Of a stretch of DNA of 64,000 nt, positions 13,118-25,700 are shown piece by piece. Numbering within the stretch: position 1 is the first letter of the stretch; each line of letters starts with the position of its first letter. The DNA lies in NCBI RefSeq assembly GCF_002775205.1, contig NC_036447.1, positions 7,800,501-7,864,500 of the forward strand. The letters are read 5' to 3'. The position numbers were made by a program, and so were the translations under genes. The DNA is from Xiphophorus maculatus. Lineage: Eukaryota > Chordata > Actinopteri > Cyprinodontiformes > Poeciliidae. Below the pieces are notes generated by a model. The model was given only the letters and a program-made list of their open reading frames with translations. It was not told the origin of the DNA and ran no database searches.

Positions 13118-16100
13118 GATAAATGCAAATCGTGGGCTGAGAGCAAGATGACCATCTGGAGGAACGAGTCAAAAGATGGGCGCATAAAGAATGCACGGTA
13201 CAGTTACGCTTCTACACTACAGTCGAGGTCAAGTAGGTAATTAAAATAAAAAAGCAACCACTTCTTTATCACTCTGGATTTACACTGCGTGCGTCTCTGC
13301 TCTGTTGTTTACTTTGCAAGAATTAAAAAAGAAAAGAAGAAAGACCAATGGAAACATACAAAACATATTCACCAATTACATGGGTTTTACTGATGCAATG
13401 TTAGTACAGATCTTTCGGAAAGTTACAATACAACATGCCTGTTTTGTGTAAATAAACATCTAAGAGTGACGTATTAGCATAAGCACAACTGGGGCTTGTG
13501 ATCATTTTTTAATGTTTTTCTGAGGGAATTATGCGGGAGTGTCGTCTGCTTTTGTGCAGAACTATTTAAACCAAAATGAGTTTCTTCCTTATAACAACAC
13601 CTCTATCAGAGAAGATTTACTCACATTTCTGACAAAACAAAGTCAGAAATCGAATCAGGGAACAAGTGAGTTGTGCAGGAAAACACATTTAGTCACAGGC
13701 AGAATTGGTTCATCTAGTTTGCATTTACTGTTCTCTCTAAACCAACATGGGCAGGGAAAACTAGTTTACCAACGCAGCCTCAAAGTAAATCATACATCAC
13801 ACACGACAACACTAAACACAAAGTATGCAGGAACTGAACAGGCTGATGTCTACTAATTATCCTGCAAAATACACTAAAAAGACAGAAATAAACACAGCAA
13901 AGGATACTGTTAAAGACTAAATTATAAAGTATTTAGTTTGTATAAAGTCAATCTGTACTGAAACGTAAAGCGAGTTTTAACCTATAAAGTTAAAAACACA
14001 CAAAAACTCAATGCAATAAACATACTATTTAGTTAAATTGTCAATTTTAAAGCAAAATTGTATTTGCAACAAGGAACTAAATAAAGAAAACTGCATCCAT
14101 CTGTAAATTACAATATGTACAGTACAATGTGCGTGACGTTTAAACCTGCACTTTTTATTTTGTTAAGCATCAAGTTTCAACATCTGCAAAATAAAAATAA
14201 ATAAAAAGCTTATTTTAGGACTCTGTAACAGCTAACTCGACAGTTGCAAAGCGGTGGAAGGTTTCATCCTCTAAATTATTTATCCACAGAGGCAACAAAC
14301 GACTCAGCAGGACTGAGTTTAGCCACAGCGAGGCCGCCGGACGGCTTTAGGCGTCATTCAGACCTGGATCCTTTTTCTGCATGACTATGTTGCAAAAAAG
14401 CTGAGTCATCCAAAATCCTGACAATGGTGATGATGAAAGTCATCGTAAATAGCATTAAGTACAATATTTGTCTTTTTGAATACCTTCTTGCACTAAGAAT
14501 AATTTTATGACCAAAAAAAAAATTTTCATCAGTTCATCTGTACTTGTATGAAACACAAATTCAAAGCTGGAATGAAAAACATCACACAAAATACATCGTT
14601 ATTTCCCCTTACTGCTTGAAATATGTAAAACTTATGCCTCCTGATACTCATTTTCAGTAGACAAATAAGCAAGGAATTTGTTTAAAGAGCCCGTTTCAAC
14701 ATGCATCGAATAGAGGCCAATCTAAAGTAAACCAAATTGCATGCATATTAGACCATTTTAACTGGGTTAATATTTTATTTTATTTTTTACACATGAATAT
14801 ATTTGTTTCTTTAAACGAAAACAACCAAATCTCTTCTGGTCAGACCACAATATAACTCAGAAGCAGGAGGGATAGAGATGTTTTTAATAAGACAACCAAA
14901 TCTTTGTAACATCCGTCTCAGGAGCCCAGATTGGCAAAACTATGTCTTCATGTTTTAAATTAGTTGTTTTTATTTGTGTAATAAATTACATTACTTGCAT
15001 ATAACCTTAAATGTTTCCTTGTTTTTAAATCTTAGCGGTTTATTGCAAATTTACTTAGCAGTCAACTTTACTTCTTCCAATGTTAGCTACAAAAATAAAA
15101 AATAATTATTCAATGTCATTCCTCAGTTGCAATCGTTCACATTGGACAGGTATTAGTGAAAATTTTTAAAAATTATTAAAATCAGCAAAGCAGCAGCTAC
15201 AAAACCCAGAAAACACAGCGAGAACAGCTCCAATTCAACGCAGTTTCAAAACAACAGGATTTACCGTGACGACTATCTGTTGATGCAAGGCAGAGCAGGC
15301 GGACGTTGGTGCATGACTATGTGGGGACACAATCAGCCTCTCTTTTCATGAATTCTGCTATCAGAACAAGTTGCATGATCTGTTCTTCGGCTACAAAATG
15401 TTTTTGGGAATGGAAAAATAGAGCAATCCACAGGCCATTGCACACAAACACTTTCATATCAGCGCATTTATGAGCGTCATTAACCTGTTTCTGAGAGCCA
15501 TTCTTCCCAGTATCACAAACAACATTATTATCAAGAGCAAAGGCTCTGAAAACTTGTAGGAAAAGCTGTGACTTCTTTATGAAGAAAGGTCGCTTCTGGC
15601 TGCTACACACACATTTCCGCTTTTCTGATACGCAGCCTCTAATCTTGAGTGTTATACGTGTCAAATTAAGCAGAGTTTCTGCACCCTGGTTCTGTTATTA
15701 GTTAGTGCGAGCGTACTGCAGGCAGGGAGAGAGTCCAGCTGTGGGTTTGTGGGTTCAGCAGCGACAGGCAGAAGAATGAAGCTGCAGCTGTCACGTCTAG
15801 ACATTCTGTCCGACAACTGAAAAAGTAACAGCAACTCCACTCGATTCTTGTTGACCGTCAACGCACCGTCTGGACTTTCTCCCGTTGACCTGGATTTCTC
15901 CGGTATATTTTCTACTGGGCTAATCAGCGAACAGAAGAAAGAATTGTGAACAATGATATTGATTTTCCGAGTTGCTATAGATTTGTAGTCTGGCTGTAGT
16001 TTTAGCAATGGCAGCGGAGGAAGTGAATACTTCCAATACTGAATTACGGCCATCTTGTTCGGCTTGGCACCTCTCTCTCTGTAGTTGTTGGTCGTTTACG

Positions 16101-16662
16101 ACGCACACAGTTTCCGGTAAACTTCGTAGCATTGAACTGGCGAATTACACACATAATGGCCAAACGTTAGCGATTGGATAAAATATAAAACTTCAAGAGT
16201 CCACACCTCCAGCAAGCAATTGTTTCTCAATGGTTCAGATCCTCTGGACGAAGCGACGTGTAGTACAAGGAGATGATTACTGTCAGACTAGTGTTGATCC
16301 TACCAACTTTAGCTTTAATTAGAATCTGGATTTTAGCATACAAATCTCATTTTTAATTCAGGCATTTATCTGTTGCAGTTTACAAGCGTAGTCTCAACCT
16401 AGCATCCGACAAATAAAGCAGAAAGACATATAAATGAGAACAACATTATTGTGATCAAAATAAAGCTTGTATGAGCAAATAGAATAGAAATTAAAGTGCA
16501 AATGGAACATGACATAATGGTCTAAATACCCCTTACTTTCATTTACAAGAAGAACGATTACTGAGAGTCTTTTTGAATTGAACTGAATTCAAAAGGAAAA
16601 TATTTAGCTAGTAATTAAGCATTTGAAATATAAGGGTTACAGCCCCTGATTTATCTATTTTT
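13118..16662. other. long peli1 5' intron segment without recognised genes
   Basis: AT-rich DNA. Small open frames at 13539-13856 (plus) and 15317-16132 (minus) have no family resemblance I can name and no supporting splice context. A CpG-richer patch around 16020-16140 holds a YY1-like GGCCATCTTG. Confidence 0.5.
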
Positions 16663-16862
16663 TTGTTAAAAAGGAGACTGATATGATTGTTGGAGGACGT
16701 GGTAGGCTGAACTGTGACCGTCACTTTTATTCCCCCTTAACTGAGCATCAATTCATGCTCACTGAGGTTAACCGTTGTTTAGGTTTCAGGTCAACCTTTG
16801 CCCGTGGAGAAGGGTCGACCCGTCCATGGGCTTTTGATGCGTTGGGGGGACAGTTGGAACAA
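16663..16862. repeat. left copy of a direct repeat pair of about 190 bp
   Basis: It begins TGTTAAAAAGGAGACTGATA and includes GGTCGACCCGTCCATGGGC. The same block recurs at 18074-18259 with small deletions. The pair flanks the predicted peli1 first exon. Confidence 0.8.
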
Positions 16863-17593
16863 AAAGGGCACAGACCCAAGTTTTAAATGGGGAACAAAAG
16901 CAGCGTCTGCCGGGACAGATGCAGTGGTAGTGGGATGGTGCATGCTAATCAGTATGTGGTGCTGAACAAAGAAAGGCCAGCTGGTCAGTTTGGATGTGAC
17001 AGACCAGTGGTGTCAACTACAACAACTGAAGAGGAGACAAAAATAAAAAATATTAAGTTCAGGCATTTCCAGGGGCAACTTTCAAGGATCCGTTGAGAGT
17101 TTAAATTCAGTGCAACCTAAAGGAGTGTTTGCTGTACCCTGTAATTAAAGGACAGGACCAGCATTTCTAATTATTCACTGCTGTATAAATAAGCAGAACA
17201 CAAAATTTTAAACTAAAAGTACAAGAAGAAGACGTGTAAGGTCTTTTAAAAACAAAGAGTAACTAAAGATTTATATTTGAAGATACGGCAACACAAAAAT
17301 AAATAAAGTATAAGTCAAGACAGGAGCAAACTTTTATCCCACAAGACTGGTTTTTAACGTTTAAGGACAAATGTTAGTCCTAACAATGAGCTAACTATTA
17401 AAGCCAGGGGGGGGGGAAATACAGTAGTTTAACATTTACCATAACTACTACAAACTATTTTAAGTTGTTTGGTCGGTTTAGTCAAAAGTAACTCTTTGTT
17501 GTTAGCTTTTAATATGACTCGACGGCAACACTGAGGAAAACTAGGTGGTTAAAGGGAATGAGGAAAAGCTATATCATAAACAAATAAACTCAC

Positions 17594-17880
17594 CGAAGTT
17601 ACAGTCGTGTATTATCTCTCCCGGGCGGCTTTGTTCGGAAACTGAAATAGCTTGGGGTTTTATTTTCTAAAAGAAAAACAACGATGAGCTTAAATACATA
17701 AACGTTGCCCTTATTGCAATATCCGCTGGTAGTTTAATGAGTTTGTAATCTTCGGAGAACTCGGAGGAAAAGACAGAAACTTGCTTCGTCTGTAAACTGA
17801 CGCTGGGCTCCGACGAAACAGCAGTCGTTATAAACGGTTCCCACATCCGGGAAGATTTCAAAATAAAACTAAACCGGAAG
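17594..17880 (-). promoter_or_regulatory. peli1: predicted peli1 promoter and non-coding first exon
   Basis: On the minus strand this CpG-richer island ends in a strong donor (TTCG then GTGAGT at 17593-17588), as expected of a 5'UTR exon that would splice to the acceptor at 10393. Two ETS-like sites (CCGGAAG at 17874-17880 and a CCGGGAAG-type site near 17847-17854) sit at its upstream edge. No coding exon of peli1 lies upstream of 10311. The call is inference; cap-selected transcripts would settle it. Confidence 0.5.
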
Positions 17881-18073
17881 CTTGTATAGGGCCTTCAGCA
17901 GGATTTATTAACCACTGTTCAATTGATATCTCCTTTAATATTACTAAGTAACATTTATTTGAGTAAATTAATATGTATTAGTTTTATATTTTAAATGTAA
18001 AATACACTAATTTGTACATAACTTGATATTTTTGTCTTTTTAATTTTTTCAGTATCAAAGCAAATGAGACCAT

Positions 18074-18259
18074 TTGTTAAAAAGGAGACTGATATGATTG
18101 TTAGAGGACGTGTTAGGCTGAACAGAGACCGTCACTTTTATTCCACCTTAACTGAGCATCAGTTCATGTTAACCGTTGTTTAGGTTTCAGGTCAACCTTT
18201 GTGGAGATGGGTCGACCCGTCCATGGGCTTTTGATGCTTGGGGGCAACAGTTGGAATTA
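18074..18259. repeat. right copy of the direct repeat pair
   Basis: Same order of sequence as 16663-16862, with short deletions after TTCATGTTAACCG and before GGAGATGGGTCGACCC. The rest of 17881-18073 is AT-rich and featureless. Confidence 0.8.
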
Positions 18260-19035
18260 CTAAGTTAGTAAATCAGTAATTGATTAAATAGCCTTGTTGC
18301 AAAGTAAGTCTTAAAACTTACTTGAGTAATTTTTTTGGAAAGCTACGTTTTACTTTTCCTTGAGTAAAAATATGTAGAAGTAGTGCTACTCTTACTTGAG
18401 CAAACTTTTTGCCTAACTTTGGTTCAACCGTGCGTATAAAACCAATTCAAAAAATGACAATCGACTTGGCTTGAATGTCTTTATTTTGGAGTAAAAATAT
18501 ATAAATCATCTTACCTAATACCTAGTTTAAGAATTTTTTTTAATTTTTTTTCCAAAATTTATTTATGCTTTAACATGAGGTACAGTGTAAAAGAATTTTT
18601 TTTAATTTTATTTAATTGCCATGGGAAGAACTTTCAGAATGTTTATTCACTTCAAGACTGCTTTAGGCAACAGTTTAATTGCCATGAACTTTTTTCTCCT
18701 CAGACTATTTGTACATTTCACCAGGCCTTACAGAGAACTTGGAAGAAAAAGAACAATAATAACGATGAAAACACGCCTTGGGGCAACACACAGGTATTTG
18801 GAGCAGGACAAACCTGTACAGACTTCAGTGGTATGAGTCATAGTCTGTACTCCTGAGGAGGATTCTGTTCTTCTACTGCATTTGTTGCCTAAATGTTCCT
18901 GACAGAAGTGGGTGGAGAAACCAAAAATTGTACTCAAACTACTTCAACGTATTTCTATTAAAGTAAAAGTAAAATATAGCCAGTCAAGAAATTACATAAA
19001 AGTAAAAATGCATTTGGTAAAAGGCTAGTTAAGTA
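18260..19035. repeat. interspersed repeat family D (TACTCTTACTTGAGTAAA), copy 1
   Basis: It carries AGTGCTACTCTTACTTGAGC and later TATTTCTATTAAAGTAAAAG. Related blocks are at 33365-34085 and 57950-58545. Open frames inside are incidental. Confidence 0.5.
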
Positions 19036-19296
19036 CTAATTGATGAAAAAATTTGGTTTGTTACTGAAAAATGATGTCATTAGGCAAGCAAAAATATTAA
19101 GTTATGTGCAAATTAAATTAAATTACTCTACCCACTTCTACTTGTTTTGTATAATTTTCTCCCAACAGCCAAGTGTCTTTTTTCAAGGCTTAAATTTTTA
19201 CTTATTTCAAAACCTAAAATTAGAAATTAATGTTAAAAAAAAAGTTCTTAGATATTCATAACATTTTTTACATCCCCGCTAAAAGGCCATGCAGCA

Positions 19297-19298
<2 letters not shown>

Positions 19299-19382
<84 letters not shown>
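19299..19382. repeat. TA/CATA microsatellite
   Basis: A near-continuous run of TA dinucleotides interrupted once by CATATA. A second short AC/AT run is at 19481-19512. Predicted proteins of alternating I and Y here are artefacts. Confidence 0.95.
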
Positions 19383-19383
<1 letters not shown>

Positions 19384-19480
19384 GAATATATTTGGGACAT
19401 CAACCAAATCAATTAAATAATCAAATAAAAATATTTCATATACTGCACCAAAAAATATTGAAATGTTTTTTGGTGCAGTT

Positions 19481-19511
<31 letters not shown>

Positions 19512-19652
19512 GTGTTATGTACACTTGCTCCGAGTGTACATAACAAAAAGAAATGTAACTACACCAAAAAACATTTCAATATTTTTTGGTGCAGTATATG
19601 AAATATTTTTGTTTGATTATTTAATTGATTTGGTTGATGTCCCAAATAAATT
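19384..19652. mobile_element. large foldback with arms of about 97 bp
   Basis: The left arm (19384-19480) and right arm (19556-19652) are reverse complements with about three mismatches. Each arm itself contains a smaller inverted pair (ACTGCACCAAAAAA and TTTTTTGGTGCAGT). The centre holds a perfect 12-bp hairpin (19514-19525 and 19533-19544, loop of 7). This layout fits a foldback transposon or the nested ends of an inverted-repeat DNA transposon. Confidence 0.8.
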
Positions 19653-19799
19653 CACTACATATATTAACTGTTTACATATTGTCCTGTTTTTAATAATAAT
19701 AATAATAAAAAAAGAATTCCCAACAGCCACTCCCATCTACTTTATGTGACTTTATTGTCACCGTCAGAAACAGACTTTCCTTTTTCTCTAAGCAAGCAC

Positions 19800-19995
19800 G
19801 CCATCAAGTGGTCAAGCAGGAAAGTTCAACTTGTTGAAACTGTAGCAAATGTTAAATACCTTGGGTCATTCTTGGACAGTCAGCTCAACTTTGCTGAAAG
19901 AATGCATAAAGCATACATCATAAGTAACACCTGTACATCTCCATCAATTATAGGAGGTATAAAAGAAATATGGAGACATGAAAAGCAACATGATC
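19800..19995 (+). pseudogene. LINE reverse-transcriptase remnant (plus copy)
   Basis: The frame carries VETVANVKYLGSFLDSQLNF, the 'KYLG...D..L.F' signature found late in L2/Rex-type reverse transcriptases. It is truncated on both sides. A second copy of the same segment is inverted at 20440-20850. Confidence 0.75.
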
Positions 19996-20439
19996 GACTA
20001 TAATAAAAAACCATTTACAATGTAGACGAAAAACTTAACCGAACAATAATCAGTAAGTTCAGTAAGGTTCATTGTGAAAAATTCACATTTTTCACAATTC
20101 AGTTTTGCTTTAACGGTGCTGAGTTGTTCTGAGAGCCTTTTGATTAGAGTCTATTCGTTATTAAAGCTAAAATAAATCTAGTCTATCAAAGTGGGAATTT
20201 TCCTTCGACTCTGAAACACATTTATAGAATCACAATATCAGTAACTGGTGTATTTTTGCATGCCATAGGCACATGTTGTCATTTAGTTTGGTTAAGAATA
20301 ATTATTGCACTATGAGTAAATGAATTTTTATAGATGTTCTTAGTTATTGCAAATTTTCTTAGTTCTTAGCCCCAATAATACTTTCATGAGTTCAAAGGTT
20401 CAAACTGATGAAAAAAAATAAGATGGATGCTATCTGCTA

Positions 20440-20850
20440 AAATATTCCCTGTCATCTTCCATGTTCTTTCAGCAAGCAGTTCAGACAGAGCTGTTTGTGG
20501 TTTCACCACTATTTACCTGCCATTGAAAGTATTCTTAAAAGTTGGTCTTTTAGCGTGTAGCTCGTGTGGCCATACCAACCAGGGAGATGAAAAGTTAAAA
20601 CACCCTCAACAATTGTATTGTGCACAAGTTCTGGTTGGCTAACCCCAAGATCACTAAGTTCTCTTAAAAAGATAGAGTCTCTGAGATAATTTGTTAAAAA
20701 TATAGTCAATGTTTTCAGCAAAGTTGAGCTGACTGTCCAGGAATAACCCCAGGTATTTAAAATTTGCAACAGTTTCAACAGGTTGGCCATTGAGTAAAAC
20801 TGGTACCACTTTCAGGTCTTGTTTATCTCATTTTCTTAGATCTACATCCT
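20440..20850 (-). pseudogene. LINE reverse-transcriptase remnant (inverted copy)
   Basis: Read on the minus strand from 20810, the frame has PVETVANFKYLGLFLDSQLN, then IFNKLSQRLYLFKRELSDLG and VHNTIVEGVLTFHLPGW. This is the usual order at the end of an L2/Rex-like reverse transcriptase. It extends further than the plus copy at 19800 and is also truncated. Confidence 0.75.
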
Positions 20851-21395
20851 TAAGAGAATTTTAAAAGTATTGCGTTTTATTAGAGAATATATCTTTTACT
20901 GTGTCAGTAATGCCTTAATTAATAATAAATAATAAGGACTTTGTGGTATTCTGATTTAGTGACGTATTTATGTTAGTTGTGTTACCACAACCCACGCCAT
21001 AGAGACAGTAGCAGACCCGTATGGACGCAAATAAGGAACAGATTTAGAAAACACAGAAAGCTACAGAATTTAAGAATTGTTAAATTCTTAGCATAAGAAT
21101 CCTTACGTTAAGAATTCTTAACAAATAGGTAAAAGAGAGAAATAAATAAATAAACAAACAAACAATTTTGGAGTATTGAAAAGACGTTTTGAGGTATTCA
21201 GTTTTCCAACGAAGTAAAGTCTTTGCCACTTTGGCACAAGCGACAAAAGGTCAGAGGATAATAAATCCGAACAAAACTCAGATTTCCACCAGCATTTAAA
21301 CGCACCACTTATGCACAAATCTGGAGAAGCACGTCGCTGCAGCAGGCTGCCATTGGTCCTTCCCCTCCGCTTTCTGTTTGCTGAGAAGTGTGCTT

Positions 21396-21518
21396 GAATT
21401 TGTGGCGGGTTTTTTAAAATAAAACCCGCCACAAATTCCCTCTTCTCATTCATTCAGCCCCTCTTCTCACTCACTGAGCCCGGGTTAGTTGTCCTAGACG
21501 TCCGAAAGGTCACATCAG
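21396..21518 (+). promoter_or_regulatory. slc29a2: predicted slc29a2 promoter and 5'UTR exon end
   Basis: A CpG-containing patch ends in a strong donor (ATCAG then GTGAGA at 21519), placed upstream of the coding start at 22742, whose own exon follows an acceptor TTTGCAG ending at 22720. A perfect 18-bp inverted repeat (21396-21413 and 21421-21438) includes GTGGCGGG, an E2F-like core. Promoter status is inferred. Confidence 0.5.
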
Positions 21519-22741
21519 GTGAGATTTCTCTGTATTTATCTGTGCTGTTGTCTGTTAAAATGATTTTCTTTCAGGTATTAGAAATGGTCACCCAAAAGGT
21601 GGAGTCTTTTTAGCGCCACAATTGAAACACAAATTTTACATAAAGTGAAGTAAAATGTTATCTAAAAGTAAAATACTCAGTTTAATTACAATAAAACTAT
21701 TTGCATGTGTAAAGAGGCTTACAGTCAAAGTTGGATTATACTTTAAGACTATATTTACTAATTATTTGCTTTGTTGTTAAAAGAAAATACACGTGTCTGG
21801 TTATCAGAAAACGTACTTTATTTCAGTCAGGGAGTTTTTACTACTTTCTGATAGGAATTAATGTCACTTAGATAATTTAGCCCCATATAGAGATGAGTCG
21901 GTGCTTCCTTATTTTATGGCGGCAAAATTGAACTGAAAGTGCGCTATTATTATATTTTGTAGTGAAAATGTGAATTCATTAAAAGCAAATAATCCCCAAA
22001 TAATCCTTTACTGAGCTCTGAATGGAAACAGCGGTAGAAAACCTGAATAATTACATCGTGTTTATTATTGCCGTCACATTTTTCAACAACACATCCATGC
22101 ATACAGTATATTAAAACCATTTCAGCTATACAGAAACAATTTCTGTAAGATACATTTAAAAAATATGACAGAACTAATGATTTATGACAAAATCTCATGA
22201 AAAAATGCCTTCCTTATGTTATTTAGAACATTTGCATGATTGAGGACAGCATTCTCTTGTAAAATCTAATTAATGTGCCGTTTTTTTAGTTTTCAGATAT
22301 TAAATATAACAAACTTTTACTACTAAGGAAGGAAAAAAGTGCTGCAGGTTGATAGAAGTTTTGACTTCAACAAAAAATAAAGAGAAAACATTAACGGACG
22401 CTTTCATTTCCTTTGGTCCATATTATAAACTAAAAAAACACATGCAAACAAGAAAACTGAGAGGCTTTAGTTTTGATTCTTTTAATGAACAGAAGAAAGA
22501 AAAATGTAATTTTCAGTTGTTGAACCGATCAGGTGTAAAATACTGATTATTAATACTTTCCTTATTGATTTGCAACATATTGTAAATTAAATATAGTTGA
22601 TTTTGGGGCAACTTCATACTGTCAACTTGCAACGCTTGTTTTTATGAGTAGAAGATTTATAATGAGCACATGTCCTCTAAATGCACGTTAATATCTTATT
22701 TAGGACTTGCCTGTTTGCAGAGGAGCGACAGAAGCAGCAAA

Positions 22742-25700
22742 ATGTGGAATGAAAAGAAACAGAGTTCACCTTCTGATCGGTGAGTTTGGCATCTTGTTGC
22801 ATTTGTAGATAAATAAACTTTGTGTAAAACAAAACACTTAGAGATGTTTTTTTTTTTTTATACTCAGTGGTCAGATTGTTGCCATCATCATCTTTATTCT
22901 CGGTCTGGAAACTTTGCTGCCCTGGAACTTCTTCATCACCTCTTCACAGGTTTTTTTATATATACATGTAAAAATTCTTTCATTTTCTGCTGTCTTTGAA
23001 AATGCATTTAAATGATTCTTTTATGTTTTTCTGTCTTCAAGTACTTTAACATGCGGCTGAATGAGAGCGTCTCCTCTAACGGTACGTCAGGCCCGGTGCA
23101 GAGAAAGTACAACTACGACAGCTGGATGGTTTTGCTCTCCCAGCTTCCTCTGCTCCTCTTCACTCTGCTCAACTCGTTGCTCTACCAGTGGTGAGTGCAG
23201 CTGCAGCTAAAATTTGGATAATTTCTTATTTGTCTCATTTTTTGCCTAGTGTTCTCGTAATCTGGCATTATTTTATGAAAATCTTCCTCTGGCGTCTGCA
23301 GGGTGAAGGAGCGTCTCCGCGTGGCCTTCAGCCTAGTCGTCATCTTCCTCCTCTTCGCCCTCACTGCCGCCCTGGTCCAGGTCGACATGCAGCCCGACAA
23401 CTTCTTTTCGGTCACTATGGCAACCATTTGGTTCTTCAACGGTACGTTCCTGAACATTATTTCTGAAATCCTCTGGTTTCAGAATGTAGATCTTTTTGAT
23501 GCAGTCCGTAAACTCGATTTCATTCTCGAGGAAACGTTGGATTGTCAAGCAGATATTTATCACATAAAATGTCTGCTTGGATGTGCAATATTTTAAGGAG
23601 CGCTTTGATTCTCCCGTCGTTTCATAACGCCTGATGTGATCAATCTGAGCTGATTGTTTTAACCTGTGTGTGTGAAGTGTTCAGTGCAGTGCTGCAGGGC
23701 AGCCTCTTCGGGATGGTCGGCCTGTTTCCTCCTCGTTACAGCACCGTGTTCATGAGCGGTCAGGGTCTGGCTGGGATCTTCGCAGGCGTCGCCATGCTGT
23801 GCTCCATCATGAGTAAGAACCTTAAGAACACCTGCATTATTATTATTTTTTTAAGGTATTATTGGCTAGTGGCCTTTATTTGATAGTGAATTGACAGGAA
23901 AGTGGGTAATGAGAGAAGGGAGAAGACATGCGGCAAAAGTTGCCAGAACGGGAATCCGCAGGACTCCTCCATAAGGAGGACTAAGGCCTCCTTATGTGGG
24001 TTGTGCTTAACCCCTGCACCACCACAACACCTGCATTATTACAGTTACAATAAACAATTACTGTTCTTCTATAATATTGGCAATAATACCGATTTATATG
24101 ATCTAAATCAGACTTTTTTCAATTGTATCTTTAATGATTTTCAAAGAAATTTTACGTAGCATACACTCACTAAATCCTTTTGTCGATACTTAAGAAGAAA
24201 AGTATAGTACAGTAGATAAACTACTATACAACTACTATTTCCCAGAGCAAGATTGGTATACTGCGTTCAGTTCCTGACAAATTAATCGCTTCTCAAGTGA
24301 AAGTTGTCTGATTTCTTCATGCATTTCTAGTTATATTTATTGGTGTTATAAGAGTGCACAACTATTTATCATGCTTATCGTGGATCATTTTGCTAATTCC
24401 AGTTCACACTGAGGTGTCACACTGCAAAAACACAAAACCTTAATTTTTGTCTAGTTTCTAGTGCAAATATCTTAGTACACTTGAAATAAAACAAAACTAA
24501 CTTACAACTTAACTTACTTTTTAGCAAGATGTAGAGGATTGTTTTGAGTAAATAATTCCCTAATAACAATGAAAAAGTGCTAGTTCCATTGGCAAATTAT
24601 TTATAAGACATTTTCCCCATGTTGTAAGTTAATTTATCTGCCAATGGAACAAGAACTTTTTCATCAATATTAAGGAATTATTGACTTAAAACAAGCCTCC
24701 ATATTTCAAGTGATTTTGTGTTTTTGCAGTGCAGCTGTAGTGCTGACAGTCATAAGAGACTGACCCTACAATAAACTGAAAATCTGTTTCTCTGCAGGTA
24801 AAAGTGACCCAAAGTCAGCTGCCTTGGGATACTTTGTCACTCCATGTTTGGTCACGTTAGGGGCTCTACTCTGCTACCTGCTGCTGCCACACCTGGTGAG
24901 CTGAGTCTCCAAAATAAAAGAAAAATTAATGAGGAAGCCTGGTAGTTCTGGAAAACATAAAAAAAATAAGAGACTAGAGATCAGTTTCTCTGGCTTTACT
25001 TTGTATAGGTTTATGTTTGAGTAAAATGAACATTGTTATTTTATGAACTACTGAAAACATGTCTCCGAAATTCCAAGCAAAAAATTAGAATTTATTTGCT
25101 ATATTGAGAAATGGTCAAAACAACAACAAAGATGCATCGCTTTCAGACCTCAAATAATGCAAAGAAAACAAGTTGATATTCATTTAGAAGCAACAAAGTT
25201 TTAACTCAGGAAGAGTTCAGAAATCAATATTTGGTGGAATAACCAGGAGGTTTTCAATGCAGTTCAGCGGAGCAGACTCTTCATTTTATCCAGAGCTGTA
25301 TATGTGTGAAATTGTGTCATTTTCTATTTGTACAGCCGCCTGATGTTGTTGGCTTCCCTTGCAGGAATTTGCTCATTATTATCTGAACAGAAATCAGGCT
25401 GTCAAACTGGACACATCTAATAAGCTCCTCAGCAACACAGGTTGGTTTTATGTAGTAAACTTAAAATGACATCAGCGGATTTAATGCAATTAAGTATTTC
25501 GGAAATCTTTGACTTACCTGCCTTTTTTTTCTTTTTATTTCTGAAGACAAAATAGCCTTAAATGGCAACGTAAAAGACCTGGAGGCGAGAGGAGTCCCAG
25601 AGGAGAGTAGAGAGCGCTCTTCTGTCTTTGCTGTCTTTAAAAAGGTAAATTCATCCTCACATTGTTTTCTCTGTGATGAGAGATAGTTAAAGATGTAAAA

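Noticed and set aside
15661-16053. Minus-strand 130-codon open frame
   Set aside because: No recognised motif, no splice context and ordinary intron composition.
19230-19601. Open frames of alternating I and Y residues
   Set aside because: Translation of the TA microsatellite and foldback.
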